Made by a program: the position numbers and the translations under genes. A stretch of 64,000 nucleotides of DNA from Lachnospiraceae bacterium (GTDB taxonomy: Bacteria; Bacillota_A; Clostridia; Lachnospirales; Lachnospiraceae). Of this stretch, positions 1 through 9,101 are shown in pieces. The stretch's first letter is position 1, and every line of letters starts with the position of its first letter. The notes below the pieces were generated by a model, which made no database searches, was not told the DNA's origin, and saw only the letters and a list, made by a program, of their open reading frames with translations. The DNA is taken from the NCBI GenBank assembly GCA_024684065.1, contig JAIKXO010000146.1, forward strand, positions 42,701 to 106,700. The letters are read 5' to 3'.

Positions 1-2
1 AC

Positions 3-695
3 GGGAAGATCCAGGCGGCTTTTGATCTGTATGATATAAAATATACCGGAGCCGATCCTTTAGGATCCGCGCTCGCCATGGATAAGACCCTTACAAAGCA
101 TCTGTTTTCGGCAAACGGAATAAAAACACCCGAATATCATGTGCTTAAGTCTGAGACAGACAGCTTTAATCCGCAGTATCCCTGCGTTGTAAAGGTCAAC
201 AGCGGAGGCTCAAGCGTAGGGGTTTATATAGTCAATGATGCCAAAGAGTATGAGGAAGCGTTAAAGAATGCTTTTTCCTATGATACCAAGGTTTTGGTGG
301 AGGAATATATAAAAGGGAGAGAATTTACCGACTGTGTTATAGAGGGAATGGCTCTTCCGGTGGTGGAAATAGCGCCGAAAAAGGGCTTCTATGATTATAA
401 GAACAAGTATGAGGCGGGAGCCACTGTTGAAACCTGTCCGGCGGATATAGACGAAGACCTTACCGGGCGTATACAGGAGGCAGCCGTAAACGCTTTCAAC
501 GCTCTGGAGATAAAGACATACGCCAGAATGGACTTCATGGTAGATGATAAGGGGGAGGTTTACTGTTTGGAGGCGAACACTCTTCCGGGGATGACCCCGA
601 CAAGCCTTATTCCTCAGGAGGCAGCGGCAATCGGCAAGAGCTTTGAGGATCTTTGCGAGTGGATAATAGAAATATCGTTCAGGAAATATGAATAG
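3..695 (+). CDS. ddl: D-alanine--D-alanine ligase, C-terminal part (5' end outside window)
   Basis: Cytoplasmic ATP-grasp enzyme joining two D-alanines for the peptidoglycan stem peptide. The frame is open from base 3, and the residues before the first ATG at 78 (GKIQAAFDLYDIKYTGADP, then LGSALAMDK) match the family, so that ATG is internal and the true start lies upstream of the window. About 230 residues are visible. The ATP-binding lysine region (CVVKVNSGGSSVGV), the ARMDFM segment and the metal-binding motif LEANTLPGMTPTSL are intact, and the C-terminus has normal length. It is followed by murF, whose product consumes D-Ala-D-Ala, which supports the call. Confidence 0.93.
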   Translation, partial: GKIQAAFDLYDIKYTGADPLGSALAMDKTLTKHLFSANGIKTPEYHVLKSETDSFNPQYPCVVKVNSGGSSVGVYIVNDAKEYEEALKNAFSYDTKVLVEEYIKGREFTDCVIEGMALPVVEIAPKKGFYDYKNKYEAGATVETCPADIDEDLTGRIQEAAVNAFNALEIKTYARMDFMVDDKGEVYCLEANTLPGMTPTSLIPQEAAAIGKSFEDLCEWIIEISFRKYE

Positions 696-730
696 CAGTG
701 AGAGCCCGGGAATTCCCGGTTCTTTGGTGG

Positions 731-772
731 TACGTCAGATATTTTAGGGTTAAACCCCTTTAAGCAGAGGAG
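731..772 (+). repeat. Family B leader repeat carrying the murF ribosome binding site
   Basis: Short structured element: GTCAGATATTTTAGGG, then a short stem (AGGG paired with CCCT), then CTTTAAGCAGAGGAG. The terminal AGAGGAG is the Shine-Dalgarno of murF. The same arrangement recurs at 31932-31977, 52860-52905 (minus strand), 60682-60719 and, degenerate, 31880-31914. Its function is unknown. Confidence 0.7.
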
Positions 773-783
773 AAACAGTAATA

Positions 784-2265
784 ATGAGAGGGATGACTCT
801 TGAGAAAATAGCTAAAGCCTGCGGAGGAAAGCTCTTTCTCAAAACGGCTCTGAAAGAAGATGAGCTTTCAAGGGAAGCCGCATCCGTAGTCATTGATTCC
901 AGAAAAGCGGAAGCCGGGGGGATATTTGTCGCCACAAAGGGGGAGCGCGTGGACGGCCATTCCTTTATCGGCCAGGTGCTTGAAAAGGGAGCGCTGGGAG
1001 TCATCTGCGAAAAGAAGCCCTCGGATGAAGCCGGAAATTATATTGTGGTTGATGACAGCTTTGAAGCCATAAAAAAGCTTGCCGGGTATTATAAGAGCCT
1101 GTTTGATATTCCCACCATAGGGATAGTGGGGAGCATGGGGAAGACCAGCACCAAGGAGATGGTGGCACAGGTCCTTTCAAGGAAATACAGGGTTCATAAA
1201 ACGGAAGGCAATTTTAACAATGAGATAGGAGTGCCTCTTACCATATTCGGACTAAGGGATGAGCATGAGATATCTGTCATTGAGATGGGGATAAGTGAAT
1301 TCGGCGAGATGAGCAGGCTGTCTGAGATAGTTAAGCCTGACAGCGTGGTCTTTACCAATGTCGGACCCTGTCATTTGGAACAGCTTAATGATCTTGACGG
1401 AGTCTTTAAGGCAAAATCGGAGGTTTTTGACCGTCTGACCGGAAAAGGAAGGGTTTTCTTAAACGGGGATGACCCAAAGCTTTGCCTGGTAGATAAGGTA
1501 AAAGGCAAAGAGCCTGTTTTTTATGGTATCGTAAACACAAAAGAACTTGATATATATGCGGACAATATAGTAAACAGACAGCTTAAGGGGGTGGACGCGA
1601 GGTTTCATATCGCAAAACCTGTCGGAAGCGGGTTTGAGAAGGACAGTAAACAGCAGACCGGGGATCCCGGATTTTTGGAGGAATGCTTTGATGTACATAT
1701 TCCGCTTCCTGGGGAGCATTCGGTCAGCAATGCGCTTGCAGGATGTGCGGTCGGAGTTTATTACGGGCTGTCAGCGGAGGAGATCAGACAGGGGATCGGA
1801 AACGTCAGGGGTTTAAAGGGCAGGATGAACCCCATTGAAACAAAAGATTATCTGATAATAGACGATTGCTATAATGCCAATCCCAAATCCATGATGAATG
1901 CGCTCGCTCTTCTTTCGGAAACAAAAGACGAAACAGGAATAAGGACGGTTTCCGTTCTCGGAGACATGTATGAGCTTGGAGAGGATTCGGATAAACTGCA
2001 CAGAGAGGTGGGGAGATTTGCGGCAGAGCACAATATCGACCTTATCCTGATAGTCGGAAGTAATTCAAAGAGCATGTACGAGGAAGCTTTAGAAGCGCGG
2101 AAAAAGGAAGCCTGCGAAGGATCGGTACTGTATTTTGAGGATACGGACAGCCTGATCGAAGGCCTGAAAACAGATAATCCGTTTAAAAAAGGGGATATGA
2201 TACTGATAAAGGCTTCTCATGCGATGCAGTTTGAAAGGGTGGTCGGGTTTCTGAGCCCTGAGTAA
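784..2265 (+). CDS. murF: UDP-N-acetylmuramoyl-tripeptide--D-alanyl-D-alanine ligase
   Basis: Mur ligase adding D-Ala-D-Ala to UDP-MurNAc-tripeptide in the cytoplasm. The 493 residues show the three-domain Mur ligase plan. The ATP-binding loop GSMGKTSTKE is at about residues 116-125. TEGNFNNEIGVPLTI and the central EMGISEFGEM follow, and the C-terminal domain contains DDCYNANPKSM and VLGDMYELG. Length is slightly above the usual 450-480. The ATG at 784 has AGGAG about 11 nt upstream inside a family B repeat; a second in-frame ATG at 793 is possible. It sits directly after ddl. The downstream plsC gene is convergent, with only 9 bp between the stops. Confidence 0.95.
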   Translation: MRGMTLEKIAKACGGKLFLKTALKEDELSREAASVVIDSRKAEAGGIFVATKGERVDGHSFIGQVLEKGALGVICEKKPSDEAGNYIVVDDSFEAIKKLAGYYKSLFDIPTIGIVGSMGKTSTKEMVAQVLSRKYRVHKTEGNFNNEIGVPLTIFGLRDEHEISVIEMGISEFGEMSRLSEIVKPDSVVFTNVGPCHLEQLNDLDGVFKAKSEVFDRLTGKGRVFLNGDDPKLCLVDKVKGKEPVFYGIVNTKELDIYADNIVNRQLKGVDARFHIAKPVGSGFEKDSKQQTGDPGFLEECFDVHIPLPGEHSVSNALAGCAVGVYYGLSAEEIRQGIGNVRGLKGRMNPIETKDYLIIDDCYNANPKSMMNALALLSETKDETGIRTVSVLGDMYELGEDSDKLHREVGRFAAEHNIDLILIVGSNSKSMYEEALEARKKEACEGSVLYFEDTDSLIEGLKTDNPFKKGDMILIKASHAMQFERVVGFLSPE

Positions 2266-2274
2266 CAGGCAGGG

Positions 2275-3021
2275 TTAACAGGGTCCGCCGATCAGCTTTA
2301 TATCCCCGTCTAACATTTCCATGATCTTTCCGGCAGTATATTTACCGAGGAATTTAAGTTCGTCGCGGCTAAGCTCGGAGGGATAGATGGGGGCCCCGTA
2401 ATGTACGATGACGTGGGCCTTTTTAAGCTTCGGAAAATGGTTTTCGAAAACATCCGCCGCGCCGGCCACGGAAACAGGGATGATCGGGCAGCCTGATTTT
2501 GTAGATATCTTCATGCTGCCTTCCTTAAAGGGAAGAAGGGGCTCTTCTGTACGGTTTCTGGTCCCCTCGGGATAAACAAAGACGGATCTGCCTGATCTGA
2601 TATATTCGATCGCGGTCAGAACAGTCTTAAGCCCCTGCTTTATATCGTTCCTGTCTATCAGCAGAAAACGGAGATTTTTGATCCAGAGGCCGAAAACGGG
2701 AACTTTTCCGAATTCCTTTTTTCCAATGAAGGATGTCGGGCGGGTCAATAGCCTGCCCTGGGCGATAATATCAAAATAACTCCTGTGGTTGCCGACAAAA
2801 AGGACGGCAGTATCTTTCGGAATATTTTCTTCTCCGATATAGGTGGTTTTGGTTCCCGCGATAAGCAGGATCACCCTGAAAGCGAACCTGACAATATACA
2901 GGGAGGCCATTTCCTTTGAATGTTCGGAAAAAAGACCGACTGCCTCAAGGATAAGCCAGACTGGGATCGATATTATCAGTATCAAAATTACAAAGATTAA
3001 TGCCAGAATGATGCGAACCAT
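2275..3021 (-). CDS. plsC: 1-acyl-sn-glycerol-3-phosphate acyltransferase
   Basis: Membrane-associated acyltransferase making phosphatidic acid from lysophosphatidic acid. About 248 residues: one or two N-terminal hydrophobic segments (IILALIFVILILIISIPVWL), the catalytic HX4D box in NHRSYFD, and the glycerophosphate-binding FVYPEGTRNR motif. A longer frame opens at 3075, but the ATG at 3021 is preceded at correct spacing by GGGAG and begins directly with the hydrophobic segment, so I chose it. It is one of four minus-strand genes in the window and converges with murF. I cannot exclude acylation of a different lyso-acceptor. Confidence 0.88.
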   Translation of the reverse strand: MVRIILALIFVILILIISIPVWLILEAVGLFSEHSKEMASLYIVRFAFRVILLIAGTKTTYIGEENIPKDTAVLFVGNHRSYFDIIAQGRLLTRPTSFIGKKEFGKVPVFGLWIKNLRFLLIDRNDIKQGLKTVLTAIEYIRSGRSVFVYPEGTRNRTEEPLLPFKEGSMKISTKSGCPIIPVSVAGAADVFENHFPKLKKAHVIVHYGAPIYPSELSRDELKFLGKYTAGKIMEMLDGDIKLIGGPC

Positions 3022-3051
3022 GATTTTTCTCCCGTGGTTTTCTTTTTGTAT

Positions 3052-3063
3052 GTTACCGGTAAC
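3052..3063. promoter_or_regulatory. Perfect 12-bp palindrome GTTACCGGTAAC upstream of plsC
   Basis: The palindrome lies 30 bp upstream of the chosen plsC start, within the plsC-pyrC divergent region. It could be a protein-binding site or chance. No clear promoter hexamers frame it. Confidence 0.3.
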
Positions 3064-3190
3064 TGATCCGGACACCGCGAAGGGGCTGCGTCGGCTGCTC
3101 CCTTAGTATTCATAACGATTTCTTAGTATAGCACAGAGAAGTATAAAAAAACAGAGTTTACGTGCTTTCTTCTGCACCTGACATTACTGT

Positions 3191-4474
3191 ATGGAAAAAA
3201 TACTTATAAAAAACGCAAGGATCATCGATCCTTCGCAGAAAACAGACAAAACCGGAGATCTTCTCATTGAAAACGGCATAATAGAGGGGATCTTTGGCAG
3301 CGCAGACACTAAAACCTCCGGTGTCTCAAGGATCATAGAAGGGGAAGGACTCTGTCTCGCACCGGGACTTGTCGATGTGCACGTTCATTTCAGGGATCCC
3401 GGATTTACCTATAAGGAGGATATTCATTCCGGGGCAGAGGCCGCAAAAAAAGGAGGCTTCACCTCGGTTGTCATGATGGCAAACACTAAGCCCTCCATAG
3501 ATTCTCCCGGTATCCTGAGAGAAGTGATCGAAAGATCAGAAAAAGAGGATATAAATATTTACTGTGCGGCGAATATCACTGTTTCAATGCAGGGGAGAGA
3601 AAAGACGGATATAAAAAAGCTCAGGGAAGCCGGAGCCGTATGCTTTTCTGATGATGGTAAGCCGATACTTGACGGATCGCTTTTAAAGCAGGCTTTTATG
3701 GAGATTTCAGAGTTAAGGGTTCCTGCAAGCCTTCATGAAGAGGATCCGTCTTTTATCGAAAATAACGGGATCAATGAAGGAGAGATATCAAAGCTTCTTG
3801 GGATAAAGGGCTCTGACAGGATGGCTGAGATCACGATGGTAAAGAGAGATATAGGGCTTGCGGTCGAAACCGGGGTATGTCTTGATATCCAGCATATAAG
3901 CACCCGGGAAGCGGTAGAGCTTGTAAGGCAGGGAAAAAGAAGAGGCGGGGACATCCATGCGGAGGCAACCCCGCATCATTTCACTCTTACCGAGAAAGCT
4001 GTAAAAGAACATGGGACAAACGCCAAGATGAATCCTCCCCTGAGGACAGAGGAAGACAGGCTTGCCATAATAGAGGGTCTTAGGGATGGTACCATAGATA
4101 TGATAGCCACTGACCATGCTCCTCACAGCAGAGAAGAAAAAGAGCGGGATTTTGTTAAAGCGCCCAGCGGCATTACCGGGCTTGAAACAGCGCTTTCCCT
4201 AGGGATCACCGAGCTTGTGGACAAAGGATACATAAGCCTCTTTAAGCTTATCGAGCTTATGAGCACGTCTCCCGCAAATATTTACGGGCTGAAGGCGGGG
4301 AGCCTGAAAAAAGGATGCAGGGCGGATATCGTTATCTTTGATCCAACGGAAGAATGGGTGTTCAGGGAGGGGGAACAGGCTTCGAAATCATCCAATTCTC
4401 CCTTCTACGGAAGGAAGCTTAAGGGAAAGGTCTGTTACACGATCTGCGGAGGTAAGGTAGTCTATGAAGCTTAA
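3191..4474 (+). CDS. pyrC: Dihydroorotase
   Basis: Zinc amidohydrolase that cyclises carbamoyl-aspartate to dihydroorotate in de novo pyrimidine synthesis. 427 residues, usual for the multi-domain-type Firmicute enzyme. The metal-binding DVHVHFRDPG (His64, His66) is present, HAEATPHHFTLTE carries further metal ligands, and the catalytic Asp lies in ATDHAPHS (about residue 308). No convincing Shine-Dalgarno precedes the ATG at 3191. The short upstream region leaves no obvious room for a PyrR attenuator. The gene overlaps pyrK by 11 bp, so the two are probably translationally coupled. Confidence 0.95.
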   Translation: MEKILIKNARIIDPSQKTDKTGDLLIENGIIEGIFGSADTKTSGVSRIIEGEGLCLAPGLVDVHVHFRDPGFTYKEDIHSGAEAAKKGGFTSVVMMANTKPSIDSPGILREVIERSEKEDINIYCAANITVSMQGREKTDIKKLREAGAVCFSDDGKPILDGSLLKQAFMEISELRVPASLHEEDPSFIENNGINEGEISKLLGIKGSDRMAEITMVKRDIGLAVETGVCLDIQHISTREAVELVRQGKRRGGDIHAEATPHHFTLTEKAVKEHGTNAKMNPPLRTEEDRLAIIEGLRDGTIDMIATDHAPHSREEKERDFVKAPSGITGLETALSLGITELVDKGYISLFKLIELMSTSPANIYGLKAGSLKKGCRADIVIFDPTEEWVFREGEQASKSSNSPFYGRKLKGKVCYTICGGKVVYEA

Positions 4475-5288
4475 GGAATCGGCGGAGATCATTTCACAGG
4501 AAAGGATCTCAGACGGAATATACAGTATATGGTTAAAAACAAAGATCGCAGCCCTGGCAAAGCCCGGACAGTTCGTCATGGTTTATCCGAAGGATCCGTC
4601 AAGGCTCCTGCCAAGGCCGATAAGTATCTGTGATGCGAAAGGAGACGACTTAAGGCTTGTATACAGGATCCAGGGCGGGGGGACCAGAGAGTTTTCGGGG
4701 TACCAAGCCGGCGGATCGATAGATATAATGGGGCCTTTGGGAAACGGATTTCCCGTGGAGGAAGGGACTTCCATGATAGTCGGGGGAGGCATAGGCATCC
4801 CGCCGCTCCTCTTTCTGGCAAGATCAAGGCAGGATGCGGATAATACTATTGTGCTCGGATACAGAGATAACAACTTTTTTCTGTTAAATGAATTTATCGG
4901 GCTTGGAAATGTCCATATTGCCATGGAAAATGCCGGAAACATCTCCCCGGATGAGATCAGAAACTCCGGGAGCAATAACAGTATGACAGAAAATGAGATC
5001 AAAACCTGTATTAACGGAAACGTACTGGATTCGATAAAAATGAATGCCCTTACGGCAGATACACTCTTTGCCTGCGGTCCTGCGCCCATGTTAAAGGCTT
5101 TAAAGGAATATGCCTTTCATCATGGGCTTAAGGCATATCTGTCTCTTGAACAGAGGATGGCCTGCGGCATAGGGGCTTGTCTTTCCTGCGTCTGCGAAAC
5201 AAAGGATATCTGTGAGCATTCAAAGGTAAACAATAAACGGGTCTGCAGGGAAGGGCCGGTTTTTTCGGCAGAGGAGGTAGTGCTTTGA
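4464..5288 (+). CDS. pyrK: Dihydroorotate dehydrogenase B, electron-transfer subunit
   Basis: FAD and [2Fe-2S] subunit that passes electrons from the PyrD FMN to NAD+. 274 residues. The FAD-binding RPISICDAKGD is followed by a nucleotide-binding GGGIGIPPLLFLA. A C-terminal cysteine cluster (CGIGACLSCVC, then CREGPVF) binds the iron-sulfur centre. It overlaps pyrC upstream and pyrD downstream (4 bp), consistent with equimolar subunit synthesis. Presence of PyrK marks a class 1B, NAD-linked DHODH, typical of Firmicutes. Confidence 0.94.
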   Translation: MKLKESAEIISQERISDGIYSIWLKTKIAALAKPGQFVMVYPKDPSRLLPRPISICDAKGDDLRLVYRIQGGGTREFSGYQAGGSIDIMGPLGNGFPVEEGTSMIVGGGIGIPPLLFLARSRQDADNTIVLGYRDNNFFLLNEFIGLGNVHIAMENAGNISPDEIRNSGSNNSMTENEIKTCINGNVLDSIKMNALTADTLFACGPAPMLKALKEYAFHHGLKAYLSLEQRMACGIGACLSCVCETKDICEHSKVNNKRVCREGPVFSAEEVVL

Positions 5289-6208
5289 AACTGGCAGTTG
5301 AAATAGCAGGTGTTACTTTTAAAAATCCGGTAATGACGGCGTCCGGAACCTTCGGTTCGGGCATGGAATATTCAGAGTTTGTTGATATCAACAAACTGGG
5401 AGCCATAGTCACAAAGGGTGTGGCGGCAAAACCGTGGGCGGGAAATCCTGTGCCGAGGATCGCTGAGACCTATGGAGGCATGCTTAATGCGATCGGACTT
5501 CAGAATCCCGGGATAGATACCTTTATCGAGCGCGACCTGAAATTTCTTGATGAAAATATCAGAAAGGATGAGGAGATCCCCACAAGAATAATAGTTAACG
5601 TCTGCGGAAAGACTGCAGAGGAATACGAAGAAGTCGTGGAGAGGCTGTCGGATACCGATGCGGATATGCTTGAGATAAACGTATCCTGTCCTAATGTTAA
5701 GGAAGGAGCCATAGCCTTCGGCCAGAACAGGGATGCGCTCTTTGACATAACACAGAGGCTTAAAAAGAAGGCCGGACAGCCGGTCATCATGAAGCTGTCT
5801 CCCAATGTAACGAGCATTTCTGAAATGGCAAAGGCCTGTGAAGCGGCAGGCGCGGATGCCATATCACTTATCAATACGATAACCGGGATGAAGATAGACA
5901 TAGAAAAGAAAAGCTTTGTCCTTGCGAATAAGACGGGGGGCCTTTCGGGACCCGCGATAAAGCCGGTGGCGGTAAGAATGGTATACGAATGCGCGCAGGC
6001 CGTTAAGATCCCGATAATAGGAATGGGAGGAATTGCCTGCGCCGAGGACGCCATTGAATTCATGATGGCGGGGGCGAGAGCCGTGGCAGTCGGGATGATG
6101 AATTTCAGTAACCCATATATTACTGAACAAATTGTACAAAATATGATACAATACATGGAAAGAAAAGATATACAGGATATAAACGGTATCGTGGGATGCG
6201 TAAGATAA
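5285..6208 (+). CDS. pyrD: Dihydroorotate dehydrogenase B, catalytic subunit
   Basis: FMN TIM-barrel enzyme oxidising dihydroorotate to orotate as a PyrDK complex. 307 residues, normal length. It begins KNPVMTASGTFG, has the substrate/FMN segment LQNPGI, and the catalytic-cysteine motif INVSCPNVKEG characteristic of class 1B. The phosphate-binding end is IIGMGGIACAEDAIEFMMAGA. The start is TTG at 5285, overlapping the pyrK stop as TTGA, with GAGG 8-9 nt upstream. No ATG is better placed. It overlaps ispE by 13 bp. Confidence 0.95.
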   Translation: MKLAVEIAGVTFKNPVMTASGTFGSGMEYSEFVDINKLGAIVTKGVAAKPWAGNPVPRIAETYGGMLNAIGLQNPGIDTFIERDLKFLDENIRKDEEIPTRIIVNVCGKTAEEYEEVVERLSDTDADMLEINVSCPNVKEGAIAFGQNRDALFDITQRLKKKAGQPVIMKLSPNVTSISEMAKACEAAGADAISLINTITGMKIDIEKKSFVLANKTGGLSGPAIKPVAVRMVYECAQAVKIPIIGMGGIACAEDAIEFMMAGARAVAVGMMNFSNPYITEQIVQNMIQYMERKDIQDINGIVGCVR

Positions 6209-7050
6209 GTCTTAAGGCTAATGCCAAGATAAACCTGGGGCTTGATGTCACAGGAGTCAGGGAAAACGGATATCATGAGGTCAGGATGATCATGCAGAGC
6301 CTTAAGCTCTGTGATGATATCGAGATCGGGGAGCAGGATAACGGTGTTACTATAATGGCCGATTCTCTCGAAATACCTGATGGAGCCGATAATATCTGCT
6401 ATAAGGCCGCAGAGCTTATGCGCCGTGAATATGGGATAAAGCAGGGGATTAGGATAAAGATCGGCAAGAAGATCCCCGTGGCAGCAGGCTTAGCGGGGGG
6501 AAGCACAGATGCGGCGGCGGTGATCACCGGTATTAATGAGCTTTTTTCGCTGGGATGCCGGGCAGACGAACTCATGGAACAGGGTCTTAAGATAGGGGCG
6601 GATGTTCCGTTCTGTATCCTTAAAGGGACAGCCCTTTCCGAGGGGATAGGGGAAAAGCTTTCGGGCATTGAAAAGCTTCCGGAATGCGGGATCCTTCTTT
6701 TCAAGCCCCCCGTCAGCGTTTCAACGGCTGATGTTTACAGGGAACTGGACAAAATAAAGATAAAGGAGCATCCCGATATTGATGCTTTAGCTCTTGCCGT
6801 CAGAGAAGGGAACCTTAGAAAAACGGCGAAGCTTATGGGGAATGTACTTGAGCTTGTTACGGAGAAAAAGTATCCGGTGATAACCGAGGCAAAGCTCGGC
6901 ATGTTGGAAAACGGAGCCTTAGGTGCCATGATGAGCGGAAGCGGCCCCACGGTTTTCGGGATTTTTGAGGATAAACAAAGCGCGGAAAGATGTTACAGAG
7001 AGCTTGAAGGAAAACTGAACGGAAAACTTATTTTGACAGAGCCGATGTAG
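6196..7050 (+). CDS. ispE: 4-diphosphocytidyl-2-C-methyl-D-erythritol kinase
   Basis: GHMP kinase of the non-mevalonate isoprenoid pathway. 284 residues. The N-terminal KANAKINLGLDV and the ATP loop PVAAGLAGGSTDAAA are canonical, and MMSGSGPTVFGIF is the C-terminal GHMP motif 3. The start lies inside the last codons of pyrD, indicating coupling. The MEP pathway fits Clostridia. Confidence 0.95.
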   Translation: MRKISLKANAKINLGLDVTGVRENGYHEVRMIMQSLKLCDDIEIGEQDNGVTIMADSLEIPDGADNICYKAAELMRREYGIKQGIRIKIGKKIPVAAGLAGGSTDAAAVITGINELFSLGCRADELMEQGLKIGADVPFCILKGTALSEGIGEKLSGIEKLPECGILLFKPPVSVSTADVYRELDKIKIKEHPDIDALALAVREGNLRKTAKLMGNVLELVTEKKYPVITEAKLGMLENGALGAMMSGSGPTVFGIFEDKQSAERCYRELEGKLNGKLILTEPM

Positions 7051-7076
7051 ACTTGGTTCAGGAAGGAGGCAAGGCT

Positions 7077-7754
7077 ATGGAAGATCACGATCTGAAGCTT
7101 AAGATGGACGAGTTTCTGCCGCTTCGGGATATAGTGTCAAATACCTTAAGAGAGGGGATCCTTACAGGAGAGCTTAAGCCGGGGGAAAGGCTTATGGAGA
7201 TCCATCTTGCAAAGAAGCTGGATGTATCAAGAACGCCTATCAGAGAAGCCATAAGGATGTTGGAGCTCGAAGGGCTGGTTACTATGATCCCGAGAAAGGG
7301 CGCCGAGGTGGCAAAGATCTCCAAAGAGGATATCAGAGATGTCTTAGAAGTCAGGAAAGCGCTTGATTCACTTGCCGCAAAGCTTGCCTGTGAGCGGATC
7401 ACGGGTGAGGAAAAGGAAGAAATAAAGAAGGCGGAGGAGGATTTTGAAAGATCCATTCTTACAAAGGATGCAAAAACGATCGCAAAAGCAGATGTGGAGT
7501 TTCACGACAGGATCTTGGCCGCCTCAAAGAACAGACGCTTAAGCCAGATGGTCAATAACCTTGCCGACAGGATCTACAGGTACCGTTTTGAATATATTAA
7601 GGATGAATCAAACCATGAGGGGCTTGCCGAGGAGCACAGGGCGATAATGGAATCTATTTTTGCCGGGGACAGGGAAAAGGCAATGGAGCGGGTGAGCACC
7701 CACATAGACAATCAGGAAAAAGGGATCATTGAGCAGATAAGCAGAAATCAGTGA
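7077..7754 (+). CDS. GntR-family transcriptional regulator (FCD/FadR subfamily)
   Basis: Probable DNA-binding repressor. 225 residues: an N-terminal winged helix (DIVSNTLREGILTGELKPGERLMEIHLAKKLDVSRTPIREAIRMLELEGLV region, about residues 15-70) with the signature helix SRTPIREAIR, then an all-helical FCD ligand domain with candidate metal ligands (FHDRI, EEHRAIMESI). An upstream TTG at 7053 is open, but the ATG at 7077 has a near-perfect AGGAGG 7 nt upstream. It sits between ispE and murI. The ligand is unknown; FCD regulators commonly sense carboxylates or fatty acyl compounds. Confidence 0.88.
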   Translation: MEDHDLKLKMDEFLPLRDIVSNTLREGILTGELKPGERLMEIHLAKKLDVSRTPIREAIRMLELEGLVTMIPRKGAEVAKISKEDIRDVLEVRKALDSLAAKLACERITGEEKEEIKKAEEDFERSILTKDAKTIAKADVEFHDRILAASKNRRLSQMVNNLADRIYRYRFEYIKDESNHEGLAEEHRAIMESIFAGDREKAMERVSTHIDNQEKGIIEQISRNQ

Positions 7755-7778
7755 AAAGCATTATTTAAGGAATAACTC

Positions 7779-8585
7779 ATGGAAAAAAAGGCGGCTATAG
7801 GAGTTTTTGATTCGGGTGTGGGCGGTCTTACCGTTGTCAGGGAAATAATGAAGACCCTTCCGGATGAAAAGATAATATATTTCGGAGATACGGCCAGGGT
7901 TCCGTATGGCTCTAAGTCAAAGGAAACGGTTACAAAATATACCGAGCAGATCATAAGGTTTTTACTTACGCATGAGGTGAAGGCGCTGGTCGTTGCCTGT
8001 AACACTATGAGCGCCCTTGCGCTTGATACCGTGGAAAACAATCTGAGTATACCGATAACCGGCGTTGTCAGGCCGGGAGCTCTCGCAGCGTGCAGATCTA
8101 CAAGGAATAAAAGGATCGGTGTGATAGCCACAGAAAGCACCATAAAATCCAGATTATATAAGCATCTTCTGAGGGAGATCGATCCAGAAACGGAGGTTAT
8201 CGGAAAAGCCTGTCCGCTTTTTGTTCCTCTCGTTGAAGAAGGAATGATCGACGATCCCGTGACTGAGGAGATCGCAAGGAGATATCTTTTCGGGCTTATC
8301 AGGCAGGATATCGACACCCTGATCTTAGGCTGTACGCATTACCCTCTTTTGAAGGACACCATTGCAGAGATAGTAGGGGAAAATGTGGTTCTGGTAAACC
8401 CTGCCTATGAAACCGCAAGAGGCTTAAAGGAGCTTCTTTCCCGGAATGATATGTTAAATGACGGTGAAGCTTTGGAGCATGAATTCTATGTCAGTGATTC
8501 GGAGGATAAATTTGCCCGTTTTGCCGCAAGCCTTCTTCATATAGAAAACCTTACCGCGCAGATCGTCAATATTGAGGAGTATTAG
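7779..8585 (+). CDS. murI: Glutamate racemase
   Basis: Cofactor-independent racemase supplying D-glutamate for peptidoglycan. 268 residues. The motifs FDSGVGGLTV, YFGDTARVPYGSKS, VACNTMSA (catalytic Cys74) and LGCTHYPLL (catalytic Cys185) are all intact. AAGGA precedes the ATG. The gene is followed after 3 bp by the DUF1934 gene, so the two are probably co-transcribed. Confidence 0.95.
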   Translation: MEKKAAIGVFDSGVGGLTVVREIMKTLPDEKIIYFGDTARVPYGSKSKETVTKYTEQIIRFLLTHEVKALVVACNTMSALALDTVENNLSIPITGVVRPGALAACRSTRNKRIGVIATESTIKSRLYKHLLREIDPETEVIGKACPLFVPLVEEGMIDDPVTEEIARRYLFGLIRQDIDTLILGCTHYPLLKDTIAEIVGENVVLVNPAYETARGLKELLSRNDMLNDGEALEHEFYVSDSEDKFARFAASLLHIENLTAQIVNIEEY

Positions 8586-8588
8586 GTC

Positions 8589-9026
8589 ATGAGGCAGAGT
8601 GTGGTTGTAAGGATCAAGGGCGTTACGGAAAATGATTCCGGTATGGAAGACGAGGTTTGTTCCGAATTTTTCGGGATATATTATAAAAAGGACGGTTTTT
8701 GCTTTATAAAGTATGACGAGTTCTCCGAAGGGGACGGGGAGCCTGCGATCAAAAACCTGATAAAGGCGGATAATGAGATGCTGTCTCATAAGAGAAGCGG
8801 CACTGTGGAATCCGATATTCTGTTAAAAATCGGAGAAGAATACAGGTGCCGCTATTATACTGCTTACGGAATGATTGAAATGGATGTAAAAACGTTGTAT
8901 TATAGGTTTGCTATCTGTGAAGGCCTTCCGAGGATCAGGGCGGAGTATGAGCTTGTCCTTGGCGGCGAGCCTTCAGGGATACGTAAGCTGGACATAGAAG
9001 TACACCCGTTGATCATAAGTTATTAG
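8589..9026 (+). CDS. DUF1934 (YwiB-like) small beta-barrel protein
   Basis: 145-residue protein matching DUF1934/YwiB by pattern: an N-terminal beta strand, a segment FGIYYKKDGFCFIKYDEF, a central KRSGTVESDILLKIGEEYRCRYYTAYG-type region, and a C-terminal YELVLGGEPSGIRKLDIEVH. The family folds as a lipocalin-like small barrel; its function is not established. It follows murI by 3 bp. No signal peptide is visible, so it is probably cytoplasmic. Confidence 0.8.
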   Translation: MRQSVVVRIKGVTENDSGMEDEVCSEFFGIYYKKDGFCFIKYDEFSEGDGEPAIKNLIKADNEMLSHKRSGTVESDILLKIGEEYRCRYYTAYGMIEMDVKTLYYRFAICEGLPRIRAEYELVLGGEPSGIRKLDIEVHPLIISY

Positions 9027-9101
9027 GTAACTGATCTGACCGGTTTTTCTCAGATACAGTTTTGGAACGTATATTTTCTGATGATAAAGGCGGATACGTA
9101 G